Assembly: GCA_031273775.1 (NCBI GenBank)
Contig: JAISRF010000092.1
Coordinates: 1 to 5,964, forward strand
Direction of reading: 5' to 3'
DNA: 5,964 nucleotides
DNA from: Oscillospiraceae bacterium
Lineage (GTDB): Bacteria; Bacillota; Clostridia; Oscillospirales; Acutalibacteraceae
Positions 1-4,880 of the stretch are shown here, in pieces. The position numbers and the translations under genes are program-made. Under the pieces are notes generated by a model. That model was not told where the DNA came from and did not search any database. It saw only the letters and a list, made by a program, of their open reading frames with translations. How positions within the stretch are numbered: position 1 is the first letter of the stretch; each line of letters opens with the position of its first letter.

Positions 1-1
1 A

Positions 2-274
2 CTCTCCCCGCTTGCCGGACAAACCAATGTGGCGGTGGAAACCATCTACGGCGGTTCCTGGCTGTACGATACCAAACAGGGCAAACAGTATTTGCAGTGG
101 GTGGAGGAGGTTTTAAAACCGCGCCTTGACCAAATGGGGATTGCGTTTTTGGACACCGGCACAGCGATTGAAGACGCGTATTACGCCGAGCAGTCACACC
201 TGAATTATGAGGGCAGGGTTATGTATACGCGGCTGGAAGAGGACTTACTGACAGCGTTAATAATTGAAAATTGA
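2..274 (+). CDS. C-terminal end of an SGNH-hydrolase/DltD-like surface acyltransferase (5' partial)
   Basis: The reading frame is open from the left edge to TGA at 272-274, so about 90 C-terminal residues are visible and the start lies outside the window. The segment has the look of an SGNH-fold end: a GGSW turn, a helix LQWVEEVLKPRLDQMG, a strand IAFLDTG, then SHLNYEG followed by a closing helix. SGNH and DltD/AlgJ-type enzymes carry their catalytic His in a D-x-x-H-(L/W)-N-x-x-G block near the C-terminus; here the His of SHLNYEG fits, but Glu (EQSH) sits where Asp is usual. By family knowledge and by position next to FkbH, ACP and MBOAT genes, it would be the extracellular enzyme that places an acyl group on an envelope polymer. 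The last residues (IIEN) and the stop are encoded by an AATTGAG heptad repeat. The N-terminal half, including any membrane anchor and nucleophile Ser, cannot be seen. Confidence 0.6.
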   Translation, partial: LSPLAGQTNVAVETIYGGSWLYDTKQGKQYLQWVEEVLKPRLDQMGIAFLDTGTAIEDAYYAEQSHLNYEGRVMYTRLEEDLLTALIIEN

Positions 275-278
275 GAAT
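262..278 (+). repeat. AATTGAG heptad repeat over the SGNH-gene stop codon
   Basis: Units AATTGAA (262-268) and AATTGAG (269-275) are followed by a degenerate AAT. The TGA stop of the preceding gene lies inside the second unit. It belongs to the same family as the arrays near 2139 and 3679. Confidence 0.6.
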
Positions 279-279
279 G

Positions 280-285
280 AAGGAG
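280..285 (+). promoter_or_regulatory. Strong Shine-Dalgarno AAGGAG without a matching canonical start
   Basis: AAGGAG at 280-285 is the best ribosome binding site upstream of the FkbH-like gene, but no in-frame ATG, GTG or TTG lies 5-12 bases downstream. The FkbH frame is open from 289, after a TGA at 286-288, and its codons there are ATC, AAT, ACG, GAC. The first canonical in-frame starts are GTG 349 and ATG 358. Confidence 0.5.
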
Positions 286-348
286 TGAATCAATACGGAC
301 ATCAACGGGCGCCTTGCTTTTTTCACCTCGCTTTTCGCCTCGGAAGAA

Positions 349-2121
349 GTGTATTCAATGGATTTTCCCGAGCTTTTTTCCCTGGCGAAAAAGTTCAAAA
401 AAACAGAGCGGGAATACGCTGAAACCGCGGAATTGACTCCGCGGAAAATCGCCGTGCTGGGTTCCTCCGGTACGCAGCTTTTAACTGAACTCTTACGTCT
501 GTTTCTGTACAAAGAGGGCATTTCGCCGGATATTTACGAGGGTGAATACCAGAGCACTTACTCCGAAGCCATGGATGACGGCAGTCCGCTTTACGCCTTT
601 CGGCCGGATTTTTTGATCTTGCTCCCTCACCACACGGATATAAAAGTTTTCCCGCCGCTTTTGTGTGGAAGACCGGAAGCGGACGAATGGGTTCGAAACG
701 AAACGGAATTTTTTACCGCGCTGTGGGAAAAACTGGCAGCAAAGCTCCCCAAAACCAAGATTTTAGAGGCCAATTTCGCCGTTCCCCCGGAGCGGGAATT
801 GGGCAATTTGGAGGGGAGCGCGCATTACGGAAAGTCTGTCCTTTTGCAAAAGCTCAATCTCGCGATGGCGGACAGGCTGCCTTCCGCAGTCACGCTGATT
901 GACGTGGAATACTTAGCTCAAAACGTGGGAAAAGGGCGCTGGTTTTCCAACAAAGACTACTTTTTGAGCAAGCTCGGCTGTGCGCCGGACTGCCTGCCCG
1001 CGCTGGCCGCCGCCTTTGTATCGCCCATAAGGTTTTATTCCGGCAGGATCCGCAAGTGTCTGGCGCTTGACCTGGACAACACCCTTTGGGGCGGCGTGGT
1101 AGGCGATGACGGCGCGTCGGGAATCCAGCTTTCGCCCAACCACCCTGTGGGGGAAGCCTACCGCGCGTTCCAGCGTTACGTGAAAGCGCTCGCCGCGCGG
1201 GGCGTGATTTTGGCGGTGTGCAGTAAAAACGACCTCGACACGGCGCGGGAGCCCTTTTTAACCAACCCGGATATGATTTTGAAGGCAGAGGACATCGCCT
1301 GCTTTGTGGCTAACTGGGAGGATAAGGCGGGGAACCTCAAACAGATTGCCGAAACGCTGAATATCGGCGTGGATTCGCTGGTATTTTTCGACGACAATCC
1401 GGCGGAACGCGCCATAGTCCGGCAATTTTTGCCGCAGGTACATGTGGTCAATGTACCGGAGGATCCCGCCGATTACGCCGCCGCCCTCTCCGCCGAAAAC
1501 CCTTTCGATTGGCCGGAGCTGACGGCGGAGGATCTAAAGCGCGGCCTGAGCTACGCCGCGGCGTCCCGGCAGCGGGAAATCTCCCGCAAATTCGTGGATT
1601 ATGACAGCTACCTCCGGAACCTGGATATGCGCGGCGAGTCCGGACGCCTGCAAAAACCGGATGCCGAGCGTTTTGCCCAGCTCATCAACAAATCCAACCA
1701 GTTTAATCTTCGCACCATACGCTACACCGACGCGGAGATTTTGGAACTGATATCCAGCCCGGACGCATACCCGATAACCGTCAAACTCCGCGACCGCTTT
1801 GCCGATTACGGCCTGATTTCCTGTATTATTCTGCGCAAAAGCCACGACACGGCGTTCATAGACACGTGGGTAATGAGCTGCCGGGTGCTGAAACGCGGGG
1901 TAGAGAATTTCGCGTGGGGCGCGGTGGTAGCGGCGGCTCGGGAAATGGGTTGCTCACGTATAAACGGAGAATATCTGCCCACAAAAAAGAATGCGATGGT
2001 GGCGTGTTTTCTGCCGGAGCTGGGCTTTGCCGCCACCCAATCGGATGAAAACGGCACAAACTACACATTGGATCTGGCAAACGCGCGAGTCAAGGAAACA
2101 TTTATTATGGTTGACAGCTAA
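349..2121 (+). CDS. FkbH-family protein (SGNH-like + HAD-IIIC + GNAT-like), putative glyceryl-ACP synthase
   Basis: A 590-residue protein with the three-part FkbH layout. About residues 33-230 form an SGNH-like domain (IAVLGSSGTQ at 34-43, LYAFRPDFLILL at 81-92). Residues 237-370 form a HAD domain with motif I DLDNTLWGG (Asp241, Asp243), motif II region VCSKND (Cys291, Ser292) and acidic motif DDNPAER (348-354). Residues from about 440 form the GNAT-like end, with the family blocks NKSNQFNLRT (447-456), DRFADYGLI and SCRVLKRGVENF. Characterised FkbH homologues in polyketide pathways take 1,3-bisphosphoglycerate, remove phosphate and load the glyceryl group on an ACP thiol. The ACP gene directly downstream supports the same reaction here, although the exact acyl group is inference. 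Start: GTG 349 is the longest canonical choice. ATG 358 (MDFPELF, with GGAAG at 342-346) is at least as plausible. The frame is open back to 289. The stop lies at the edge of a repeat. Confidence 0.88.
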   Translation: MYSMDFPELFSLAKKFKKTEREYAETAELTPRKIAVLGSSGTQLLTELLRLFLYKEGISPDIYEGEYQSTYSEAMDDGSPLYAFRPDFLILLPHHTDIKVFPPLLCGRPEADEWVRNETEFFTALWEKLAAKLPKTKILEANFAVPPERELGNLEGSAHYGKSVLLQKLNLAMADRLPSAVTLIDVEYLAQNVGKGRWFSNKDYFLSKLGCAPDCLPALAAAFVSPIRFYSGRIRKCLALDLDNTLWGGVVGDDGASGIQLSPNHPVGEAYRAFQRYVKALAARGVILAVCSKNDLDTAREPFLTNPDMILKAEDIACFVANWEDKAGNLKQIAETLNIGVDSLVFFDDNPAERAIVRQFLPQVHVVNVPEDPADYAAALSAENPFDWPELTAEDLKRGLSYAAASRQREISRKFVDYDSYLRNLDMRGESGRLQKPDAERFAQLINKSNQFNLRTIRYTDAEILELISSPDAYPITVKLRDRFADYGLISCIILRKSHDTAFIDTWVMSCRVLKRGVENFAWGAVVAAAREMGCSRINGEYLPTKKNAMVACFLPELGFAATQSDENGTNYTLDLANARVKETFIMVDS

Positions 2122-2152
2122 CGCGCTCTGCGGACCGCTATTGAGAATTATT
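2118..2152 (+). repeat. Composite repeat: GCGCTC palindrome plus ATTGAG heptad at the FkbH stop codon
   Basis: CTAACGCGCTCTGCGGA (2118-2134) is identical over 17 bases to 3658-3674. The palindrome is imperfect here (GCGCTC tgcg GACCGC). It is followed by ATTGAG and AATTATT. The TAA stop of the FkbH-like gene (2119-2121) is part of the repeat, and a TTGACAG unit of the other heptad family sits just before it (2111-2117). Confidence 0.7.
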
Positions 2153-2165
2153 ATCTTTTTAATCC

Positions 2166-2178
2166 GTCGCGAAGCGAC
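2166..2178 (+). repeat. Small perfect hairpin GTCGC-GAA-GCGAC
   Basis: A 5-bp perfect stem with a GAA loop sits between the composite repeat at 2118-2152 and the CTGTCAA array at 2186-2216. A run of five T lies upstream (2156-2160), not downstream, so it is not a plus-strand intrinsic terminator. It is probably a module of the mosaic intergenic repeat. Confidence 0.45.
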
Positions 2179-2185
2179 ACCATAA

Positions 2186-2216
2186 CTGTCACCTGTCAAC
2201 TGTCAACTGTCAACTG
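2186..2216 (+). repeat. CTGTCAA heptad tandem array
   Basis: Four consecutive 7-bp units (CTGTCAC once, CTGTCAA three times) plus CTG, ending directly against the ribosome binding site of the ACP gene. The same family appears in inverted orientation at 4610-4639. Confidence 0.8.
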
Positions 2217-2224
2217 AAAGGAGG
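2217..2224 (+). promoter_or_regulatory. Near-perfect ribosome binding site AAAGGAGG for the ACP gene
   Basis: AAAGGAGG is fully complementary to the anti-SD core and lies 12 bases before ATG 2237, a rather long spacing. The nearer ATG at 2226 is out of frame with the ACP and too close to the site. An abundant carrier protein would suit such a strong site. Confidence 0.6.
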
Positions 2225-2236
2225 TATGGCAAAAAC

Positions 2237-2467
2237 ATGGACATCAAGGCAAAGCTGCAAGAGGTTTTTCGGGACGTGTTCGACGATGGGGACATTGAAC
2301 TGCGGGACAATATGACGGCCGCCGACATTGAGGATTGGGACTCGCTGGCGCACATTCAGCTGATTGTGGCGGCGGAAAAGGCATTCGGCGTAAAATTTTT
2401 CACCGCCGAGGTAAGCCGCCTGAAAAACGTGGGCGATTTTATCGCGCTCATTGAAAACAAACTGTAA
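2237..2467 (+). CDS. Stand-alone acyl carrier protein (DltC/FkbJ-like)
   Basis: A 76-residue acidic protein of normal ACP length. The phosphopantetheine site is DWDSLAHIQL with the attachment Ser at residue 36, followed by the helix VAAEKAFGVKF and a C-terminal helix. The D-W-D-S-L form is typical of DltC and of ACPs paired with FkbH proteins. Holo-ACP would take the acyl group made by the upstream FkbH-like enzyme and present it at the cytoplasmic face to the MBOAT protein, whose gene starts 18 bases after this stop. A dedicated discrete ACP between a loading enzyme and a membrane acyltransferase argues against a role in fatty acid synthesis. The start ATG 2237 is supported by the AAAGGAGG site. 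Confidence 0.93.
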   Translation: MDIKAKLQEVFRDVFDDGDIELRDNMTAADIEDWDSLAHIQLIVAAEKAFGVKFFTAEVSRLKNVGDFIALIENKL

Positions 2468-2485
2468 TATTTTCGGGAGATTAGA

Positions 2486-3661
2486 ATGTTAAATTTTTCC
2501 GTAAACGAGCCTTGGTTTATAGGGCTGTTTCTGATTGCGCCTTTTGTGCTGCGCATCAGTGGCCGGGTGCGAAAAATCGCTTTTTTCGCGCTGTCCGCGG
2601 GTTTGTTTGTCCTTGCGCTCTCCTCACCCTGGCAAGGGGGGATCACGCTTGTTTTTGTGTTGTTGCCATGGGTTTGGTCACGGATCGGGAAAGGCAAGTG
2701 GGTCAAGCTTCCCGTTATATTGCTATTGGTTTTGGCGTTTGTGTACCTGAACCGGTACACGTTTATGTACGGATTTTTAGGAGTACCCTCCCTGCCGTTT
2801 AAGTTTTTGGGGCTTTCGTACATGCTTTTCCGCGCCATTGATTACCTGTTCCAGTACCCCTACCTCAGGGCGCATACAAAAGCGGGCGACATTTTGGATT
2901 ATATCAACTATATGTTTTCGTTTTACACCCTTTCCGCCGGCCCTATCGCCCGGTTCGAGGAATTTTTAGAGGATTTCGCGGCTGTGCCGGAGCCGCTGGA
3001 ATTCGGTCGGATTCTTCGCCTTTTAAACCGCGCGGCGACAGGCTTTGTGAAATTGCTTTTTGTGGCGGAAATTTTCCACGGCTTTGCAAAATGGGGTTTT
3101 GCCGGGCTTTCCGGCGAAAAAAACCACGCGGTTGCCTTTTTGGTGTTCGCCGTTTGCAACGCGCTTTATATTTATTTTAACTTTTCCGGTTACTGCGACG
3201 CGGTGATTGCGTTTGCGGCGCTGGCGGGCTTCCGGCTCCCGGAAAATTTTGATCAGCCGTGGCTTGCGCGGAATCTGGCGGAGTTTTGGAACCGCTGGCA
3301 CATTACGCTCTCCCGGTGGATCCGGGATTACGTCTATTCGCCGCTGTACAAATTCCTAATCACCTCGCCCATGAAAAACCACCTTGCGGCGGCGCGGATA
3401 CTCGCGCTGTTCTTCACCTTTTTGCTGGCGGGTTGCTGGCACGGTGCCACGGTCAATTATGTGGTGTACGGCCTGACGCAAGGCTTGGGTGTGGCGGTCG
3501 CAACGATCTATAAGTCCGCGCTGAACAAACGGCTGGGCAAAAAGAAAGCGCGGGAATTTCAGGCAAAGTCCGCGGTAAAGTGGATTGAACGTACAATCTG
3601 TATGGCGTATGTATGCCTTAGCTTTACATTAATCGGCTGGGATATGGTGGGGTTGCTCTAA
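2486..3661 (+). CDS. MBOAT-family membrane O-acyltransferase (DltB/AlgI-like)
   Basis: A 391-residue polytopic membrane protein, close to DltB in length. It starts at ATG 2486 behind GGGAG (2475-2479, 6 bases away). Hydrophobic spans fill the N-terminal 90 residues and recur through the protein. Family blocks are clear: the re-entrant region SYMLFRAIDYLFQ (111-123), SAGPIARFEEF (150-160), YFNFSGYCD (230-238), PENFDQPW (252-259), FWNRWHITLSRWIRDYVY (267-284, His272) and CWHG (317-320) with the His319 expected to be catalytic. DltB-type MBOATs take the acyl group from the carrier's pantetheine through a transmembrane funnel for transfer outside. The gene lies between the ACP and a DltX-like peptide gene, so it is probably the membrane step of the same pathway. 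The TAA stop (3659-3661) falls in a repeat; the C-terminus nevertheless ends about where DltB proteins end, so truncation is unlikely. Confidence 0.93.
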   Translation: MLNFSVNEPWFIGLFLIAPFVLRISGRVRKIAFFALSAGLFVLALSSPWQGGITLVFVLLPWVWSRIGKGKWVKLPVILLLVLAFVYLNRYTFMYGFLGVPSLPFKFLGLSYMLFRAIDYLFQYPYLRAHTKAGDILDYINYMFSFYTLSAGPIARFEEFLEDFAAVPEPLEFGRILRLLNRAATGFVKLLFVAEIFHGFAKWGFAGLSGEKNHAVAFLVFAVCNALYIYFNFSGYCDAVIAFAALAGFRLPENFDQPWLARNLAEFWNRWHITLSRWIRDYVYSPLYKFLITSPMKNHLAAARILALFFTFLLAGCWHGATVNYVVYGLTQGLGVAVATIYKSALNKRLGKKKAREFQAKSAVKWIERTICMAYVCLSFTLIGWDMVGLL

Positions 3662-3706
3662 CGCGCTCTGCGGAGCGCAATTGAGAATTGAGAATTGAGA
3701 ATTATT
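3658..3706 (+). repeat. Composite repeat: perfect GCGCTC-TGCG-GAGCGC palindrome plus AATTGAG array
   Basis: The palindrome at 3663-3678 has a 6-bp perfect stem and a TGCG loop. It is followed by three AATTGAG units (3679-3699) and AATTATT. It matches the copy at 2118-2152 except for two base changes and two extra heptads. The MBOAT stop codon lies at its left edge. Confidence 0.85.
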
Positions 3707-3745
3707 GTATTTTATTGGCGTAAAGTGCAGACTCAGTGGTTTGGG

Positions 3746-3889
3746 GTGAGTTTTACGGAGAAGGTAACTAAATCGGAATTTTTAAAAAATACCGGGCGAT
3801 TGCTGTGGCTGGCGGTGAAAATTATTGTCATCGCCTACGCTTTGTACAATGCCACGGCAGGCGGCGGCGTACTGTATCAGGGTTTTTAG
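3746..3889 (+). CDS. DltX-like single-span acyl-relay microprotein
   Basis: From GTG 3746 the frame encodes 47 residues, the usual DltX size: a charged N-terminal stretch (SFTEKVTKSEFLKNTGR), one membrane span (LLWLAVKIIVIAYALY) and a short tail ending GGGVLYQGF. DltX proteins have the same plan and end in a motif like FIYNEF, whose Tyr has been proposed to carry the acyl group between DltB and DltD. Here Tyr is likewise fourth from the end and Phe is last. It follows the MBOAT gene, which supports a partner role. The start is uncertain: GTG 3746 has only weak SD bases, GTG 3725 is possible, and the frame is open back to a TTG at 3695 inside the heptad array. GGAGAAGG at 3757-3764 would suit a start near 3770, but no canonical codon is there. 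The assignment rests on motif, size and context. Confidence 0.6.
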   Translation: MSFTEKVTKSEFLKNTGRLLWLAVKIIVIAYALYNATAGGGVLYQGF

Positions 3890-3944
3890 GTTGGCGGCGG
3901 AATTATTTTTTGGCGAAAAAATTGCGGTTCACGAATATTTTGTA

Positions 3945-3973
3945 TTGACAAGTGGGAGAAATCAAATTATAAT
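3945..3973 (+). promoter_or_regulatory. Perfect sigma-A promoter for the tRNA gene
   Basis: TTGACA (3945-3950) and TATAAT (3968-3973) match both consensus hexamers exactly with the optimal 17-base spacer. Transcription would begin near 3979-3981, only a few bases before the mature tRNA 5' end at 3984. Confidence 0.92.
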
Positions 3974-3983
3974 AATAAGGCAA

Positions 3984-4057
3984 TGCGGGATTGTGTAAGG
4001 GTAGCACAGCAGACTCTGACTCTGTTTGTCTGGGTTCAAATCCTAGTCCCGCAGCCA
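3984..4057 (+). tRNA. tRNA-Gln (anticodon CTG)
   Basis: The full cloverleaf can be folded by eye. Acceptor TGCGGGA pairs with TCCCGCA (4047-4053), with discriminator G 4054 and encoded CCA 4055-4057. The D arm has GTG/CAC with loop TAAGGGTAG. The anticodon stem GCAGA/TCTGT closes loop CTCTGAC, giving anticodon CTG, which reads CAG. The T arm is CTGGG-TTCAAAT-CCTAG. The length is 71 bases plus CCA. It stands alone, with no neighbouring tRNA genes in the window, and has its own consensus promoter. Confidence 0.95.
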
Positions 4058-4062
4058 TGACC

Positions 4063-4111
4063 GAACAGACCCCTGTAAGTGCTGAAACATCAGTGTTCGC
4101 GGGGGTTGTTC
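4063..4111 (+). other. Long two-level hairpin just downstream of the tRNA
   Basis: The outer stem pairs GAACAG-a-CCCC (4063-4073) with GGGG-TTGTTC (4102-4111). An inner stem pairs 4078-4085 with 4090-4097 around loop AACA, partly through G-T pairs. It begins six bases after the tRNA CCA end. It may end or shape the tRNA transcript, but a clear T-run is missing, so I do not call it a proven intrinsic terminator. Confidence 0.45.
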
Positions 4112-4126
4112 AATTTCAGCGTTTGT

Positions 4127-4151
4127 AAAAACCCGCCAAATTCGGGCAGGT
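4127..4151 (-). terminator. Possible minus-strand intrinsic terminator
   Basis: Read on the minus strand, ACCTGCCC (4151-4144) pairs with GGCGGGT (4137-4131) around a 6-base loop with one mismatch, followed by a run of T that corresponds to plus-strand A 4127-4130. No minus-strand gene is evident that would need it, so function is uncertain. Confidence 0.35.
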
Positions 4152-4155
4152 AACT

Positions 4156-4178
4156 GACGCGCTCCACGGAGCGCAATT
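4156..4178 (+). repeat. Third copy of the GCGCTC...GAGCGC palindrome
   Basis: GCGCTCC-AC-GGAGCGC (4159-4174) is a perfect inverted repeat. It is flanked by GAC on the left and AATT on the right, as in the copy at 3658-3706, but lacks the following heptad array (AATTAAAAG instead). Confidence 0.7.
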
Positions 4179-4217
4179 AAAAGACGAAAAGCGCCCACGT
4201 TTCATAAACCCGTAGGT

Positions 4218-4236
4218 GCCTTTCGCAGAAAGGCGG
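4218..4236 (+). promoter_or_regulatory. Hairpin containing the ribosome binding site of the DtxR-family gene
   Basis: GCCTTTC-GCA-GAAAGGC (4218-4234) is a perfect 7-bp hairpin. Its right arm carries the purine-rich AGAAAGGCGG that would serve as Shine-Dalgarno for ATG 4246, about 9 bases away. Folding would occlude the site, so translational control is possible but unproven. Confidence 0.5.
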
Positions 4237-4245
4237 ATTATATAC

Positions 4246-4620
4246 ATGCGAATTCGCTCAAGCGCGGAGGACTATTTGGAAACGATTCTGTTGCTTTCAA
4301 AGAAAACCGGGACGGTGCGCTCCAAAGATATTGTAGATGAAATGGGCTTTTCCAAACCCAGCGTAAGCGTGGCCATGAAAAAACTTCGCCAAAATAATTT
4401 AATTCACATGAATGAGGACGGCTACATCACCCTAACGGAAGATGGCGAGGAAGCCGCTGAGCGGGTGTATGAACGTCATTCCACGCTGTATGATTGGCTG
4501 GTGAGCATCGGTATCAACCAAAATCAAGCGGCGGCGGATGCCTGCCGTATGGAACATATTTTAAGCGAGGATACTTTCGCGGCCATTAAAGGGCTGCTTG
4601 AGGCGCGCGGGGACAGTTGA
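4246..4620 (+). CDS. DtxR/MntR-family metal-dependent transcriptional repressor
   Basis: From ATG 4246 the protein has 124 residues. An N-terminal winged helix-turn-helix domain (about 1-68) includes SKDIVDEMGFSKPSVSVAMKKL as helices 2-3 and wing YITLTEDG. The metal-binding and dimerisation domain follows (about 69-120). Candidate ligands by family alignment are Asp9 and Glu12 (SAEDYLE), His78 (YERHSTLYDWL) and Cys100, Glu103, His104 in DACRMEH. Cys100 corresponds to the DtxR cysteine rather than the MntR glutamate. There is no C-terminal SH3-like domain, so it is a short two-domain form like MntR. Such regulators bind DNA with Fe(II) or Mn(II) and repress metal uptake genes; no target gene is in the window. 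A longer start (GTG 4216) would add a non-family extension and is less likely. The final residues GDS and the TGA stop come from a heptad repeat. Confidence 0.92.
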   Translation: MRIRSSAEDYLETILLLSKKTGTVRSKDIVDEMGFSKPSVSVAMKKLRQNNLIHMNEDGYITLTEDGEEAAERVYERHSTLYDWLVSIGINQNQAAADACRMEHILSEDTFAAIKGLLEARGDS

Positions 4621-4639
4621 CAGGTGACAGGGGACAGGT
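4610..4639 (-). repeat. Inverted copy of the CTGTCAA heptad array over the DtxR stop codon
   Basis: Plus-strand units are GGGACAG, TTGACAG, GTGACAG and GGGACAG (4610-4637) plus GT. The reverse complement reads as CTGTCxx units like those at 2186-2216. The TGA stop of the regulator gene (4618-4620) lies in the second unit. Confidence 0.8.
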
Positions 4640-4642
4640 AAA

Positions 4643-4684
4643 AACCATCTGCCGTTCATATGACCGGAAGGTTGTTTTTTTTTT
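4643..4684 (+). terminator. Strong rho-independent terminator after the DtxR-family gene
   Basis: AACC (4643-4646) pairs with GGTT (4670-4673), and inside it CCG-T-TCA pairs with TGA-C-CGG around 4652-4667. The stem is followed by G and ten T (4675-4684). It starts 22 bases after the stop codon of the regulator gene and closes that transcript. Confidence 0.85.
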
Positions 4685-4695
4685 GTTATCGACAA

Positions 4696-4720
4696 AAAAT
4701 ACCGTATATTGTGGTATTTT
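4696..4720. promoter_or_regulatory. Perfect 8-bp inverted repeat, possible operator or AT-rich terminator
   Basis: AAAATACC (4696-4703) and GGTATTTT (4713-4720) flank GTATATTGT. A weak promoter reading overlaps it (TTGTTA at 4683-4688, 16 bases, TATATT at 4705-4710). On the minus strand the right arm is followed by extra T, so a weak minus-strand terminator is also possible. With the other sites listed, it accounts for the gene-free stretch 4621-4930. Confidence 0.4.
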
Positions 4721-4802
4721 GGTGCGTCGGGACATAAGCTGATGCATTTCACGTCACTTTTTCCGTGAGTTACGACAAAACGCACACAAACAGAAAATAT
4801 TC

Positions 4803-4811
4803 TGCTATGAT
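4803..4811 (+). promoter_or_regulatory. Candidate extended -10 promoter for the DivIVA-like gene
   Basis: TG-C-TATGAT matches the extended -10 form (TGnTATAAT) with one change. No good -35 lies at the expected distance. Transcription would start near 4818 and give a leader of about 110 bases before ATG 4931. Confidence 0.4.
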
Positions 4812-4854
4812 AACCACCGTCAACCCGACCCCAAAAAACAGACCAAAAAAGACT

Positions 4855-4880
4855 GTCCGGAAAAGCGTGTTCTTCCGGAT
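4855..4880 (+). other. Hairpin in the leader of the DivIVA-like gene
   Basis: TCCGGAA (4856-4862) and TTCCGGA (4873-4879) form a perfect 7-bp stem, extended by a G-T pair, with a 10-base loop. It lies about 50 bases before the start codon. No T-run follows. Confidence 0.4.

Noticed and set aside
425..443. Inverted repeat CCGCGGA...TCCGCGG inside the FkbH gene
   Set aside because: It lies within well-supported coding sequence near the start of the SGNH-like domain, has no T-run or promoter context, and is explained by codon use.
3900..3925. ATTTTTT-ggcg-AAAAAAT hairpin as terminator of the acylation operon
   Set aside because: The stem is purely A-T and no T-run follows it in the plus direction, so it would be a poor terminator.
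3984..4180. tRNA-Gln as an attachment site of an integrated element
   Set aside because: No integrase gene and no second copy of the tRNA 3' end were found in the window; the flanking genes look chromosomal.
262..4639. Heptad arrays as a CRISPR
   Set aside because: The units are 7 bp and directly abutting with no unique spacers, and no cas genes are present.
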